From positions 3,162,001-3,226,000 of the forward strand of contig NC_017910.1 of assembly GCF_000262305.1 (NCBI RefSeq): 64,000 bases of DNA, read 5' to 3'. Origin of the DNA: Shimwellia blattae DSM 4481 = NBRC 105725 (GTDB lineage: Bacteria > Pseudomonadota > Gammaproteobacteria > Enterobacterales > Enterobacteriaceae). Positions 1 through 10,300 of this stretch are shown here, in pieces. The translations under genes and the position numbers were made by a program. Below the pieces are notes generated by a model. That model did no database searches, was not told the DNA's origin, and worked only from the letters and a program-made list of their open reading frames with translations. Each line of letters opens with the position of its first letter. Within the stretch, counting starts at the first letter, position 1.

Positions 1-269
1 TGCACGCTGGGCTGTTCGGCAACATCGACAATATCCGCCACGGAGACAGACATCGCCGCCGAGATTTTGCACAGCATGGCGATACTGGGGTTCGCCAGGC
101 AGCGCTCGATATCGACCAGCATCCCTTTGCTGATCCCCGCCCGGCGTGACAACTCATCCAGCGACAGTTTCTGGTTTTTACGGAAGGTTTTGATCCGTTC
201 GGCAACCGCCTGATTCACCCGTTCGACGTCGGAACCGGTGCCGGTCATTATATTGACTTTTTTAGTCAT
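1..269 (-). CDS. XRE-family transcriptional regulator (5' part, cut by window edge)
   Basis: Reading from the ATG at 269 toward the window edge gives about 89 residues with an N-terminal helix-turn-helix of the XRE/Cro type: residues 18-72 carry the pattern AERIKTFRKNQKLSLDEL, then SRRAGISKGMLVDIE and NPSIAMLCKISAAM. The C-terminal part lies outside the window; in this family it is often a cupin sensor domain, which cannot be checked here. A second in-frame ATG at 248 is possible. It is divergent from the B3/4-domain gene 43 bp away, so it may control that gene and the ABM gene behind it. That regulatory link is inferred from position only. Confidence 0.85.
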   Translation of the reverse strand, partial: MTKKVNIMTGTGSDVERVNQAVAERIKTFRKNQKLSLDELSRRAGISKGMLVDIERCLANPSIAMLCKISAAMSVSVADIVDVAEQPSV

Positions 270-312
270 CGGTCGATAATGCGATATAAATTGGTCATTG
301 AGAGATTATCTA

Positions 313-1008
313 ATGCTTTCCTTTTCCCCGTCAATTGACGATGCGGTAACCCGGATCGCGCCGGATTTTCGTGCCCTGAGTATTCTGGTTGAGAATGCCC
401 GGGTGACTGAGCCCGGCATTGGCCCGGCGCAGTTACAGGCCGCCTGCCAGGAGGTACAGCATTCACTGCCCGCCTGGGCCCAGGCGCATATCGATGCCTG
501 GCATGAAGTGTATAAAGCCTTTGGCGCCAAACCCAAACGCACCCCCTGCTCGGCAGATGCGCTGCTCAAAAGGGTGCTGCGCGATGGCGCCATCAGCCCG
601 ATTGACCCGGTTGTTGATCTGTATAACGCCATCAGCATTCGCTATGCGCTGCCGGTAGGGGGTGAGAATCTCAGCGCTTATTGCGGCCAGCCGCGGCTGA
701 CCGTGGCCCGGGGCGACGAACCTTTTGATGTTATCAAAGCGGGGCTGCCGGTGACGGAATACCCGCAGGCGGGGGAAGTTATCTGGCGCGATGATACCGG
801 TGTGACCTGCCGGCGCTGGAACTGGCGCCAGGGGGTACGCACCCGGCTGAGCGCAGAGAATGAAAAAATGTGGTTTATCCTCGAAAGCCTCTCCCCCATG
901 CCGCCGGAGGCCCTGTATAACGCCGGAGAAGCCCTCACCAACGGGCTGGCCGCCATGATGCCGCAGGCCAGTATCACCATGCTGCCCTGCGGTAACTTCG
1001 CTGAATAA
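313..1008 (+). CDS. B3/B4 tRNA-binding-domain protein
   Basis: A 231-residue cytosolic protein resembling stand-alone B3/4 domain proteins (COG3382), which share a fold with the B3/B4 editing module of the phenylalanyl-tRNA synthetase beta chain. Typical features are the WHEVYKAFGAKPKRTPCSADALLKRV stretch (split here as WHEVYKAFGAKPK then RTPCSADALLKRV), the VDLYNAISIRYALPVGGENL region and the CRRWNWRQGVRTRLS segment. The ATG at 313 is chosen over an in-frame TTG at 298 because GAGAG sits 8 bases upstream. It is followed 20 bp later by the ABM-domain gene, so the two are probably one transcript. The cellular role of free-standing members is poorly defined. Confidence 0.8.
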   Translation: MLSFSPSIDDAVTRIAPDFRALSILVENARVTEPGIGPAQLQAACQEVQHSLPAWAQAHIDAWHEVYKAFGAKPKRTPCSADALLKRVLRDGAISPIDPVVDLYNAISIRYALPVGGENLSAYCGQPRLTVARGDEPFDVIKAGLPVTEYPQAGEVIWRDDTGVTCRRWNWRQGVRTRLSAENEKMWFILESLSPMPPEALYNAGEALTNGLAAMMPQASITMLPCGNFAE

Positions 1009-1028
1009 CCGCCATGGGGAGCAATACC

Positions 1029-1379
1029 ATGTATCTGAGCAGTTTTATCTTCGACAAAAAAGCGTACGACGCAGAATTTTACGCCCTGGATGGGGAGATA
1101 GATAAACGGGCCCGCGCGCTGCCGGGGTTTATCGGCATGGAGAGCTTTACCGATGCCGGAACCGGCCGCCTGCTGAATAATTACTACTGGCGGGATCGCG
1201 CCAGTATGGATGCCCTGATAGCCGACGCCATGCACCTTAAAGCCAAGGCCGGTAGCGAGCGCTGGATCAGCGGCTACCAGACCGTGATTGCCCGGATTGA
1301 AGGGGCCCACAACGTTAACCTGCCCCACCCGCTGGCGGATCTTCCCCTGCGCTATACCCCGGAAAACCCCGGCGAATAA
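1029..1379 (+). CDS. Antibiotic biosynthesis monooxygenase (ABM) domain protein
   Basis: A 116-residue protein of the dimeric alpha/beta-barrel ABM superfamily: an FDKKAYDAEFYAL N-terminus, the central LPGFIGMESFTDAGTGRLLNNYYW strand (in pieces LPGFIGMESF and NNYYWRDRASMDAL) and a helix ending AGSERWISGYQTVIARI. Members include quinol monooxygenases and heme-degrading enzymes; which of these applies cannot be told. The ATG at 1029 has GGGGAG 7 bases upstream; an earlier in-frame ATG at 1014 has none. It is 20 bp downstream of the B3/4 gene. Its 3' end overlaps the convergent yczR-type gene by 28 bp. Confidence 0.8.
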   Translation: MYLSSFIFDKKAYDAEFYALDGEIDKRARALPGFIGMESFTDAGTGRLLNNYYWRDRASMDALIADAMHLKAKAGSERWISGYQTVIARIEGAHNVNLPHPLADLPLRYTPENPGE

Positions 1380-2791
1380 CCCCGGCTCAGGGCCCCGCTG
1401 CGGGTAATGTACTGCCAGTGGGGCTGTAGCCGCTCCAGCGCGCTGCGCATGAAGGGTGGCTCCAGCGTAAAAGGCAGCCGCAGGTAGCGCTCAAAGGCCC
1501 CGTCAATACCGAAGCGGGTTCCGGCGCCTATCCGGATCCCGGCCAGTTCGGCGCTGGCGGCAAATGCACTCGCCAGCGGCCCGGGCAGCTCCACCCACCA
1601 GGAAAGCCCCCCTTCAGCCGGGAGCAGCCGCCACTGGGGAAACAGTTCGCCAACCAGTGCCGCCCCCGCATCCCGCCGCTGGCGCAGCATGGCGCGCCGC
1701 CCGGGCAGAAAGTGTTCCGCCTCCTGAAACAGGCTCACCGCCGCCAGCTGTTCCAGCAGCGGGGTGCCTAAATCCATGGTGCCGCGCACCTGCCGCAGGG
1801 CGCTGATGGTCTGGCTGGAGGCGCGGATCCACCCCAGGCGCAGCCCGCCCCAGAAACTCTTCCCCGCCGAGCCAAGAGTGATGACCAGGTCGGCATCATC
1901 CCAGGCCGCCAGCGGTGGCGGCGGCGGGCTACCGTACCAGAGGTCAACCATGGTTTCATCCACCACGATGGTGGTGCGGGTGTGGGCGGCAATCGCTGCC
2001 ACTTCACGGCGGGTGTCTGCGTCCATACAGCGCCCGGTGGGGTTATGAAAATCCGCCAGCAGGTAGGCCAGGCGCGGTGCCGTCTGGGCGATGGCGGCCC
2101 GCAGCCCGTCCGTATCCCAGCCCTGTTGCGGCAGGCTCACTGCCACCGGGCGGCAGGAGGCCCCGGTAATGGCCGCCAGCGCCATCGGGTATGTGGGGTG
2201 GTCAACCACCACCCGGTCCCCCGGGCCGGTAAGCAGCCGCAGAATCAGCCCCAGCCCGCTCACGGCACCATTAACCAGCATGATGTGATCCGCCGTGGTT
2301 GGCAGCCCCCGGGCGCAGTAGCGCGCCGCGATCTTCTCGCGCAGCGTGATTAACCCGCTCTGATCATAACCGGTGGATGCCAGGTGTTCCGGCAGCGCGG
2401 CCAGCGCCTGAACATAGGCCCGGTGAATTTCCGGCCCGGCGGGCAGCGCAGCCGTGGACAGATCCAGCAACGGCTCACTCTGCCGCTCCACGGTACCGGG
2501 GGTGCTGGCGTGCGGCAGCATGGTAACGGAGCCGGCACCGTGGCGGCTGTGCAGGTAGCCCGCTTCCCGCAGCAGCCCCAGTGCCGCCGCAACCGTGGTG
2601 CGGCTAACGCCCAGGGCCGTGGCCAGCTCACGCTCACCGGGCAGGCGACACCCCAGGGGGAGCCGACCGTCAAGGATCAGCAGGCGCAGCCCGTCTGCCA
2701 GCTGGCGATAGACCGGGGTACGGGGCAGCGGCTGGTGCCACTGGCCCAGCAGTTTTACTAATGAGGCAGTGCCGGTGCGACGCAGGTTCAT
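1352..2791 (-). CDS. yczR: MocR-family transcriptional regulator (GntR HTH + aminotransferase fold), YczR-like
   Basis: 479 residues in the standard MocR/PdxR architecture. An N-terminal winged helix of GntR type occupies residues ~20-85 (QLADGLRLLILDGRLPLGCRLPGERELATALGVSRTTV in two halves). A fold-type-I aminotransferase domain follows from ~115 to the end. LGSAGKSFWGGLRLGW carries the PLP-binding lysine (GSAGKSF), and DFHNPTGRCMD is the usual substrate-pocket motif. These proteins use PLP as an effector and usually control the divergent gene. Here that gene is a YczE-type membrane protein, the known partner of the YczR subgroup, which supports the name. Three copies of a CAGTCCA/TGGACT-type element lie between the two starts. 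Confidence 0.85.
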   Translation of the reverse strand: MNLRRTGTASLVKLLGQWHQPLPRTPVYRQLADGLRLLILDGRLPLGCRLPGERELATALGVSRTTVAAALGLLREAGYLHSRHGAGSVTMLPHASTPGTVERQSEPLLDLSTAALPAGPEIHRAYVQALAALPEHLASTGYDQSGLITLREKIAARYCARGLPTTADHIMLVNGAVSGLGLILRLLTGPGDRVVVDHPTYPMALAAITGASCRPVAVSLPQQGWDTDGLRAAIAQTAPRLAYLLADFHNPTGRCMDADTRREVAAIAAHTRTTIVVDETMVDLWYGSPPPPPLAAWDDADLVITLGSAGKSFWGGLRLGWIRASSQTISALRQVRGTMDLGTPLLEQLAAVSLFQEAEHFLPGRRAMLRQRRDAGAALVGELFPQWRLLPAEGGLSWWVELPGPLASAFAASAELAGIRIGAGTRFGIDGAFERYLRLPFTLEPPFMRSALERLQPHWQYITRSGALSRGYSPGFSGV

Positions 2792-2793
2792 AG

Positions 2794-2833
2794 CAGTCCA
2801 CTTTCTGATAACTGGACCTTAATAATCAGTCCA
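2794..2833. promoter_or_regulatory. Putative YczR operator in the yczR/yczE divergent region
   Basis: Three related heptamers occur in 40 bp: CAGTCCA at 2794-2800, its near complement CTGGACC at 2812-2818, and CAGTCCA again at 2827-2833. Two direct copies plus one inverted copy fit the direct/inverted half-site layout described for MocR-type regulators. The block lies directly in front of the yczR start and 47 bp before the yczE start. Binding is inferred, not shown. Confidence 0.5.
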
Positions 2834-2880
2834 TTTTGCCCGAAGATCCACTCTCCTCCACCTCCACAGAGAGCATTATC

Positions 2881-3507
2881 ATGGTTCAGCGGCTATTACA
2901 GCTTTATTGCGGGCTGGTGCTTTATGGCGTCTCTACGGCGCTGTTTGTTCATGCGGGTCTCGGGGCGGATCCCTGGGATGTGTTCCACCTCGGGGTGGCA
3001 CGTATTTTCACCCTCAGTTTTGGCAGTGTGATGATCATCGTCGGGGTGCTGGTCTTGCTGCTGTGGATCCCGCTGCGCCAGCGCCCGGGGCTGGGCACGG
3101 TGAGCAATGTGCTGGTGCTGGGCCTGGTGGCGGATGCCACGCTGGCGATGCTGCCGCCGCTGGTTTCGCTCCCGGCCCGTGGCCTGGTGCTGATAGCCGC
3201 CGTGGTGCTGAACGCGCTCGCCACCGGGATGTATATCGGGGCCGGGTTTGGCCCGGGCCCCCGGGATGGCCTGATGACCGGGCTGCACGCCCGCACCGGC
3301 TGGCCGCTGCGCCGGATCCGCACCCTGATCGAGCTGAGTGTGCTGCTCAGCGGCTGGATGATGGGCGGAGCCGTGGGCGTGGGGACGCTGGTTTATGCGC
3401 TGGCTATTGGCCCGCTGATCCAGCTCTGCCTGCCGTGGTTTCAGCAACGCCCGCAGGCCCTAAGGGCCCGTGCTGAGGATCCGGTCAATAAACTCCCGGT
3501 AGAGTGA
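2881..3507 (+). CDS. yczE: YczE/YitT-family integral membrane protein
   Basis: 208 residues, almost all hydrophobic. There are about five to six membrane segments, at roughly residues 5-25, 40-65, 70-95, 100-125, 145-165 and 170-190. The family signature ADPWDVFHLGVA follows the first segment, and GAGFGPGPRDGLMTGL precedes the fourth. The family's substrate is unknown; genomic pairing with MocR-type regulators is recurrent. The ATG at 2881 is preferred to the TTG at 2836 because AGAGAG lies 7 bases upstream and the hydrophobic core starts right after it. It is divergent from yczR and presumably under its control. The last 48 bp overlap the convergent hydrolase gene. Confidence 0.8.
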   Translation: MVQRLLQLYCGLVLYGVSTALFVHAGLGADPWDVFHLGVARIFTLSFGSVMIIVGVLVLLLWIPLRQRPGLGTVSNVLVLGLVADATLAMLPPLVSLPARGLVLIAAVVLNALATGMYIGAGFGPGPRDGLMTGLHARTGWPLRRIRTLIELSVLLSGWMMGGAVGVGTLVYALAIGPLIQLCLPWFQQRPQALRARAEDPVNKLPVE

Positions 3508-4128
3508 CAGCACGGCCGGGTCATGCAGGTAGTCGGCATGGCCAAGTTGTGTGGCGTAGTCCGTGCCTTTGGGGTGGTCGATAGTATAAAGCCCCGCGGG
3601 CTTGCCGGGTGGCGAGACAAACTCCGGCAGCTGTTTGCGCAGCATAAAATCACGCCCCGACAGGCAGTTGATCCCATGGATGACATTGTGGCTGGCGAGC
3701 ATCTCCCGGAATGCTGCGCGATCCAGGCCTGCGGCCATCACAAACAGGTAGATATCAACCGGCCGGGTCACCCGCTCGATGATACGGGCAATCACATCGC
3801 CCCCCATGGAGTGGCCGACCAGCAGAACCTTATCCCCCGGGGGAAGCTGCTGAATAAACGCCACGGCGCTGTCGCTACAGGGCTGGATATTCTGGCGCGC
3901 CTTATCCCACTGCGCATGCAGCTCTGCGGCATTGGCCGCGAGCATCAGGACCGCCTGCACCCCATTCTGGCTCCCCTGATAAGGGGTGCCCGCATCCCAG
4001 TGGTGGTTAACAAAATGGCAGCCAGACAACAGGCTCCCGGCGGTATTGTCGGTTAAGTCAAAGGCGGCTATCTCCTGGGCCGCGCTTTTAAAACCGTGAA
4101 AAAGTAAAATATGTAACACAGCAATCAT
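3460..4128 (-). CDS. Small alpha/beta hydrolase-fold protein
   Basis: 222 residues with an alpha/beta-hydrolase layout. An N-terminal strand leads to the oxyanion motif LLFHGF at residues 8-13. The nucleophile elbow VGHSMGG at ~103-109 gives the catalytic Ser. A late histidine candidate is HADYLHDP near residue 200. There is no signal peptide, so it is cytosolic. The substrate is unknown; it could be a lipase, esterase or thioesterase. The start is weak: ATG at 4128 has only GGCGG directly upstream, and an in-frame GTG nine bases further in is an alternative. It converges on yczE with a 48 bp overlap. Confidence 0.7.
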   Translation of the reverse strand: MIAVLHILLFHGFKSAAQEIAAFDLTDNTAGSLLSGCHFVNHHWDAGTPYQGSQNGVQAVLMLAANAAELHAQWDKARQNIQPCSDSAVAFIQQLPPGDKVLLVGHSMGGDVIARIIERVTRPVDIYLFVMAAGLDRAAFREMLASHNVIHGINCLSGRDFMLRKQLPEFVSPPGKPAGLYTIDHPKGTDYATQLGHADYLHDPAVLSLYREFIDRILSTGP

Positions 4129-4262
4129 CCGCCAGTTTCAGTGGTGCGCCACGGCAGTGGCGAGGGCGGCATAGGGTAAGGGGAACCGCGCCCGGTGCCT
4201 TGGCAAATTGTGCCGCGTTACCGGGTGGGCCGTGCTGCCCGTTTCGCCGGGTAATATAAAGG

Positions 4263-4343
4263 TAGCCCAGGCGGATAAGCCTGCCTGGGCTAGGGAAATG
4301 GGTTGGGTGGGTTTTAAGACAGCGCCGCCCGGGGGCGGCGCTG
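4263..4343 (-). terminator. Tandem hairpins after the giant adhesin gene
   Basis: Just past the adhesin stop codon (minus strand) lies a 10-bp GC-rich stem, 4320-4329 pairing with 4334-4343 around a 4-base loop, followed in the transcript by UCUUAAAA. A second inverted repeat pairs AGCCCAGGC (4263-4271) with GCCTGGGCT (4283-4291). The first looks like the adhesin terminator; the second may back it up. The rest of the 4129-4349 gap shows no gene. Confidence 0.6.
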
Positions 4344-4349
4344 ATGGGG

Positions 4350-7300
4350 TTAGAGAATAATGGTTGTCTGGTCTGGGGTACTGAGCAGGTCGGAAATGTA
4401 ATCCGCACTGGCTCCGTTGACAGTGATACTGACCTGGACTGAACCACCATTATTTAGCTGGCCGTCAGTGTTGATTTCCATCACAGCGTTGCCATCTACC
4501 TCTGTGACCTTGATATAGTTCTCCAGATGGTTGAGGTCAAAATCATCGCCAAGCAAATCACTCAGATCGATTTTATCGCCTTCAGCCTCGTTAAAATCGG
4601 TGATGGTGTCATTACCCAGATCGCCTTTCAGCCAGACAAAGGTATCGCTGCCTGAGCCACCGGTAAGAATATCGTCGCCTGTGCCGCCGCGTAAGATATC
4701 ATCTCCACCACCACCAAACATCAGATCGTCACCGGCCCCGCCGTTCAGAATGTCATTAGAACCCGAGTCATCCAGTACGTTGAGTATGCTGGGATCATTA
4801 CGAATAGCGTCGGCAATCTCTTGAGCAGTCAATGATTTATTGCCTAATTTATCCGCAAGCTCAGAAAGTGAGTTAGCACCATCTCCGATCAGGATATCAT
4901 TACCATAACCGCCATACAGGGCATCCTTACCGTCACCACCAACAAGTAAATCATCTCCGCCACCACCGAAAATCAGATCATTACCGGCACCACCAAATAG
5001 GGTATCTTTACCCCCCTCCTGGGGCAACAATTCAGCGATCTCTGCCTGATGTTCAGAAAGCCAGACATGCATTTGTGCCGCGGTTGGCGAGGTTCCGTCA
5101 GGTAAGCCTAACTGCTTACCTATATAACTTTCCAGATCAGAAGTGGTGCCATCCGGTCCCGTAAATGAAGTAATATCACCAAATATAATATCGTTTCCGG
5201 CACCGGCATTGACAACATCATCACCGGGAGGAGCTAATGAATCCTTACCCAAAATAGCGTCAGCCAGATCTTTTGGATCAATATTTGCCTGACTTTTACC
5301 ATCAGAATCAAATTTATCTAATGTATTGGTATTTACACCACTCCCAATTCCAATAGCCTCAACATCAGCTATAACATCTAGTTTAGCAAACTCACTATCA
5401 TCTATGTGTGTATTTTCATTTGGAGCACCATCGGTAATAAAATAAACCTTATTCTCCGCAGAATTATTAAGACTTTCAAACCATTTTATTGCACTTTTAA
5501 AAGCTTCATAGTAATCAGTACCACCATTAGCATTAATATCACTCAATGCTTTGTCTAATTTAGTTAATGCATCAGGATCATCTAACTTAATCGTCAAGTT
5601 AATTTTTGCATTACTGGCAAAACTAATTAAACCTATCGTTACAATCCCGGAGTTTGCACCATTAGATTTGATAAGCTCTTTTACAACATCAACAATTGCT
5701 TGCTTAGACGGAGTTAGCCGATCACCATTTGCTTTAGTATTCATACTGCCGGATCTATCTAATATAAATGCAATATTATAATCAGTTCCTTGCTGTATGA
5801 TATTTCCTTTAACATCAGAAAGAACGATATCACTATCATCCGTTGTACCTGTAACCGGATTATCGCTCTCGTGAGTACCTTCGACAACCCCCCCTTTCTC
5901 AATACTGTACTCACGATCAGTTGATGCAACTGTTGTATTGCCTGCAGAATCAGTTGCTACAACCGAAGCCTCAATATTGAGATTAGTATCAGCCAGTAAA
6001 TCAGAGGTTTTCACATCAGTGATTTTATATACTAACTCTCCATCCACCAACTCTAATTTACCGGTATAATCGGTACCATTAATAGTCAGCGTAACGATAT
6101 CTCCGACACTAGCCTCACCACTCACCTTGCCGGTAATCGTTGTCGTTGGCTCATCTATTTCATCAAAATTTAATACGTCATCACCAGTAATAGGATCGAT
6201 GATGATATTGGCCTCCGGTGCCACCGTATCGACCGCCACCGGCCGCTCATCATCGTCCGTGGCCGGGTTGCCCGCCGCATCATAACCGGTGACCTCTGCC
6301 GTCACCGACCACTCGCCCGTCGCCAGCTTCTCCACCACCTCCGGCGGCAGCGTCGTGCTCCAGCTATTGTTCTCACCGACACTGACACCCGTTACCCGGT
6401 GTACCTCGTTGCCTGACCCATCGGTAAACACCAGCGTCACGTCACTCCAGGTCACCACCGGATCGTCCGGGTTCTCCGAGCTCACCTTGCCGCTGATCTC
6501 CAGTTCCTCCCGGGACTCAGCCGCATTGAGCACATCGTCTCCGGCGATCACGTCAATCGTGATGGTCACCTCCGGTGCCACCGTATCGACCGTCACCGGC
6601 CGCTCATCATCGTCCGTGGCCGGGTTGCCCGCCGCATCATAACCGGTGACCTCTGCCGTCACCGACCACTCGCCCGTCGCCAGCTTCTCCACCACCTCCG
6701 GCGGCAGCGTCGTGCTCCAGCTATTGTTCTCACCGACACTGACACCCGTTACCCGGTGTACCTCGTTGCCTGACCCATCGGTAAACACCAGCGTCACGTC
6801 ACTCCAGGTCACCACCGGATCGTCCGGGTTCTCCGAGCTCACCCTGCCGCTGATCTCCAGTTCCTCCCGGGACTCAGCCGCATTGAGCACATCGTCTCCG
6901 GCGATCACGTCAATCGTGATGGTCACCTCCGGTGCCACCGTATCGACCGTCACCGGCCGCTCATCATCGTCCGTGGCCGGGTTGCCCGCCGCATCATAAC
7001 CGGTGACCTCTGCCGTCACCGACCACTCGCCCGTCGCCAGCTTCTCCACCACCTCCGGCGGCAGCGTCGTGCTCCAGCTATTGTTCTCCCCGACGCTGAC
7101 ACCCGTTACCCGGTGTACCTCGTTGCCTGACCCATCGGTAAACACCAGCGTCACGTCACTCCAGGTCACCACCGGATCGTCCGGGTTCTCCGAGCTCACC
7201 CTGCCGCTGATCTCCAGTTCCTCCCGGGACTCAGCCGCATTGAGCACATCGTCTCCGGCGATCACGTCAATCGTGATGGTCACCTCCGGTGCCACCGTAT

Positions 7301-10300
7301 CGACCGTCACCGGCCGCACATCATCGTCCGTGGCCGGGTTGCCCGCCGCGTCATAACCGGTGACCTCTGCCGTCACCGACCACTCGCCCGTCGCCAGCTT
7401 CTCCACCACCTCCGGCGGCAGCGTCGTGCTCCAGCTATTGTTCTCACCGACACTGACACCTGTTACCCGGTGTACCTCGTTGCCTGACCCATCGGTAAAC
7501 ACCAGCGTCACGTCACTCCAGGTCACCACCGGATCGTCCGGGTTCTCCGAGCTCACCTTGCCGCTGATCTCCAGTTCCTCCCGGGACTCAGCCGCATTGA
7601 GCACATCGTCTCCGGCGATCACGTCAATCGTGATGGTCACCTCCGGTGCCACCGTATCGACCGTCACCGGCCGCTCATCATCGTCCGTGGCCGGGTTGCC
7701 CGCCGCATCATAACCGGTGACCTCTGCCGTCACCGACCACTCGCCCGTCGCCAGCTTCTCCACCACCTCCGGCGGCAGCGTCGTGCTCCAGCTATTGTTC
7801 TCCCCGACACTGACACCCGTTACCCGGTGTACCTCGTTGCCTGACCCATCGGTAAACACCAGCGTCACGTCACTCCAGGTCACCACCGGATCGTCCGGGT
7901 TCTCCGAGCTCACCTTGCCGCTGATCTCCAGTTCCTCCCGGGACTCAGCCGCATTGAGCACATCGTCTCCGGCGATCACGTCAATCGTGATGGTCACCTC
8001 CGGTGCCACCGTATCGACCGTCACCGGCCGCTCATCATCGTCCGTGGCCGGGTTGCCCGCCGCGTCATAACCGGTGACCTCTGCCGTCACCGACCACTCG
8101 CCCGTCGCCAGCTTCTCCACCACCTCCGGCGGCAGCGTCGTACTCCAGCTATTGTTCTCACCGACACTGACACCCGTTACCCGGTGTACCTCGTTGCCTG
8201 ACCCATCGGTAAACACCAGCGTCACGTCACTCCAGGTCACCACCGGATCGTCCGGGTTCTCCGAGCTCACCTTGCCGCTGATCTCCAGTTCCTCCCGGGA
8301 CTCAGCCGCATTGAGCACATCGTCTCCGGCGATCACGTCAATCGTGATGGTCACCTCCGGTGCCACCGTATCGACCGTCACCGGCCGCTCATCATCGTCC
8401 GTGGCCGGGTTGCCCGCCGCATCATAACCGGTGACCTCTGCCGTCACCGACCACTCGCCCGTCGCCAGCTTCTCCACCACCTCCGGCGGCAGCGTCGTGC
8501 TCCAGCTATTGTTCTCCCCGACGCTGACACCCGTTACCCGGTGTACCTCGTTGCCTGACCCATCGGTAAACACCAGCGTCACGTCACTCCAGGTCACCAC
8601 CGGATCGTCCGGGTTCTCCGAGCTCACCCTGCCGCTGATCTCCAGTTCCTCCCGGGACTCAGCCGCATTGAGCACATCGTCTCCGGCGATCACGTCAATC
8701 GTGATGGTCACCTCCGGTGCCACCGTATCGACCGTCACCGGCCGCTCATCATCGTCCGTGGCCGGGTTGCCCGCCGCGTCATAACCGGTGACCTCTGCCG
8801 TCACCGACCACTCGCCCGTCGCCAGCTTCTCCACCACCTCCGGCGGCAGCGTCGTGCTCCAGCTATTGTTCTCCCCGACGCTGACACCCGTTACCCGGTG
8901 TACCTCGTTGCCTGACCCATCGGTAAACACCAGCGTCACGTCACTCCAGGTCACCACCGGATCGTCCGGGTTCTCCGAGCTCACCTTGCCGCTGATCTCC
9001 AGTTCCTCCCGGGACTCAGCCGCATTGAGCACATCGTCTCCGGCGATCACGTCAATCGTGATGGTCACCTCCGGTGCCACCGTATCGACCGTCACCGGCC
9101 GCTCATCATCGTCCGTGGCCGGGTTGCCCGCCGCGTCATAACCGGTGACCTCTGCCGTCACCGACCACTCGCCCGTCGCCAGCTTCTCCACCACCTCCGG
9201 CGGCAGCGTCGTGCTCCAGCTATTGTTCTCCCCGACGCTGACACCCGTTACCCGGTGTACCTCGTTGCCTGACCCATCGGTAAACACCAGCGTCACGTCA
9301 CTCCAGGTCACCACCGGATCGTCCGGGTTCTCCGAGCTCACCCTGCCGCTGATCTCCAGTTCCTCCCGGGACTCAGCCGCATTGAGCACATCGTCTCCGG
9401 CGATCACGTCAATCGTGATGGTCACCTCCGGTGCCACCGTATCGACCGTCACCGGCCGCTCATCATCGTCCGTGGCCGGGTTGCCCGCCGCGTCATAACC
9501 GGTGACCTCTGCCGTCACCGACCACTCGCCCGTCGCCAGCTTCTCCACCACCTCCGGCGGCAGCGTCGTGCTCCAGCTATTGTTCTCACCGACACTGACA
9601 CCCGTTACCCGGTGTACCTCGTTGCCTGACCCATCGGTAAACACCAGCGTCACGTCACTCCAGGTCACCACCGGATCGTCCGGGTTCTCCGAGCTCACCT
9701 TGCCGCTGATCTCCAGTTCCTCCCGGGACTCAGCCCCATTGAGCACATCGTCTCCGGCGATCACGTCAATCGTGATGGTCACCTCCGGTGCCACCGTATC
9801 GACCGTCACCGGCCGCTCATCATCGTCCGTGGCCGGGTTGCCCGCCGCATCATAACCGGTGACCTCTGCCGTCACCGACCACTCGCCCGTCGCCAGCTTC
9901 TCCACCACCTCCGGCGGCAGCGTCGTGCTCCAGCTATTGTTCTCCCCGACACTGACACCCGTTACCCGGTGTACCTCGTTGCCTGACCCATCGGTAAACA
10001 CCAGCGTCACGTCACTCCAGGTCACCACCGGATCGTCCGGGTTCTCCGAGCTCACCCTGCCGCTGATCTCCAGCGCCTCCCGGGACTCGGCCGCATTGAG
10101 CACATCGTCTCCGGCGATCACGTCAATCGTGATGGTCACCTCCGGTGCCACCGTATCGACCGTCACCGGCCGCACATCATCGTCCGTGGCCGGGTTGCCC
10201 GCCGCGTCATAACCGGTGACCTCTGCCGTCACCGACCACTCGCCCGTCGCCAGCTTCTCCACCACCTCCGGCGGCAGCGTCGTGCTCCAGCTACTGTTCT

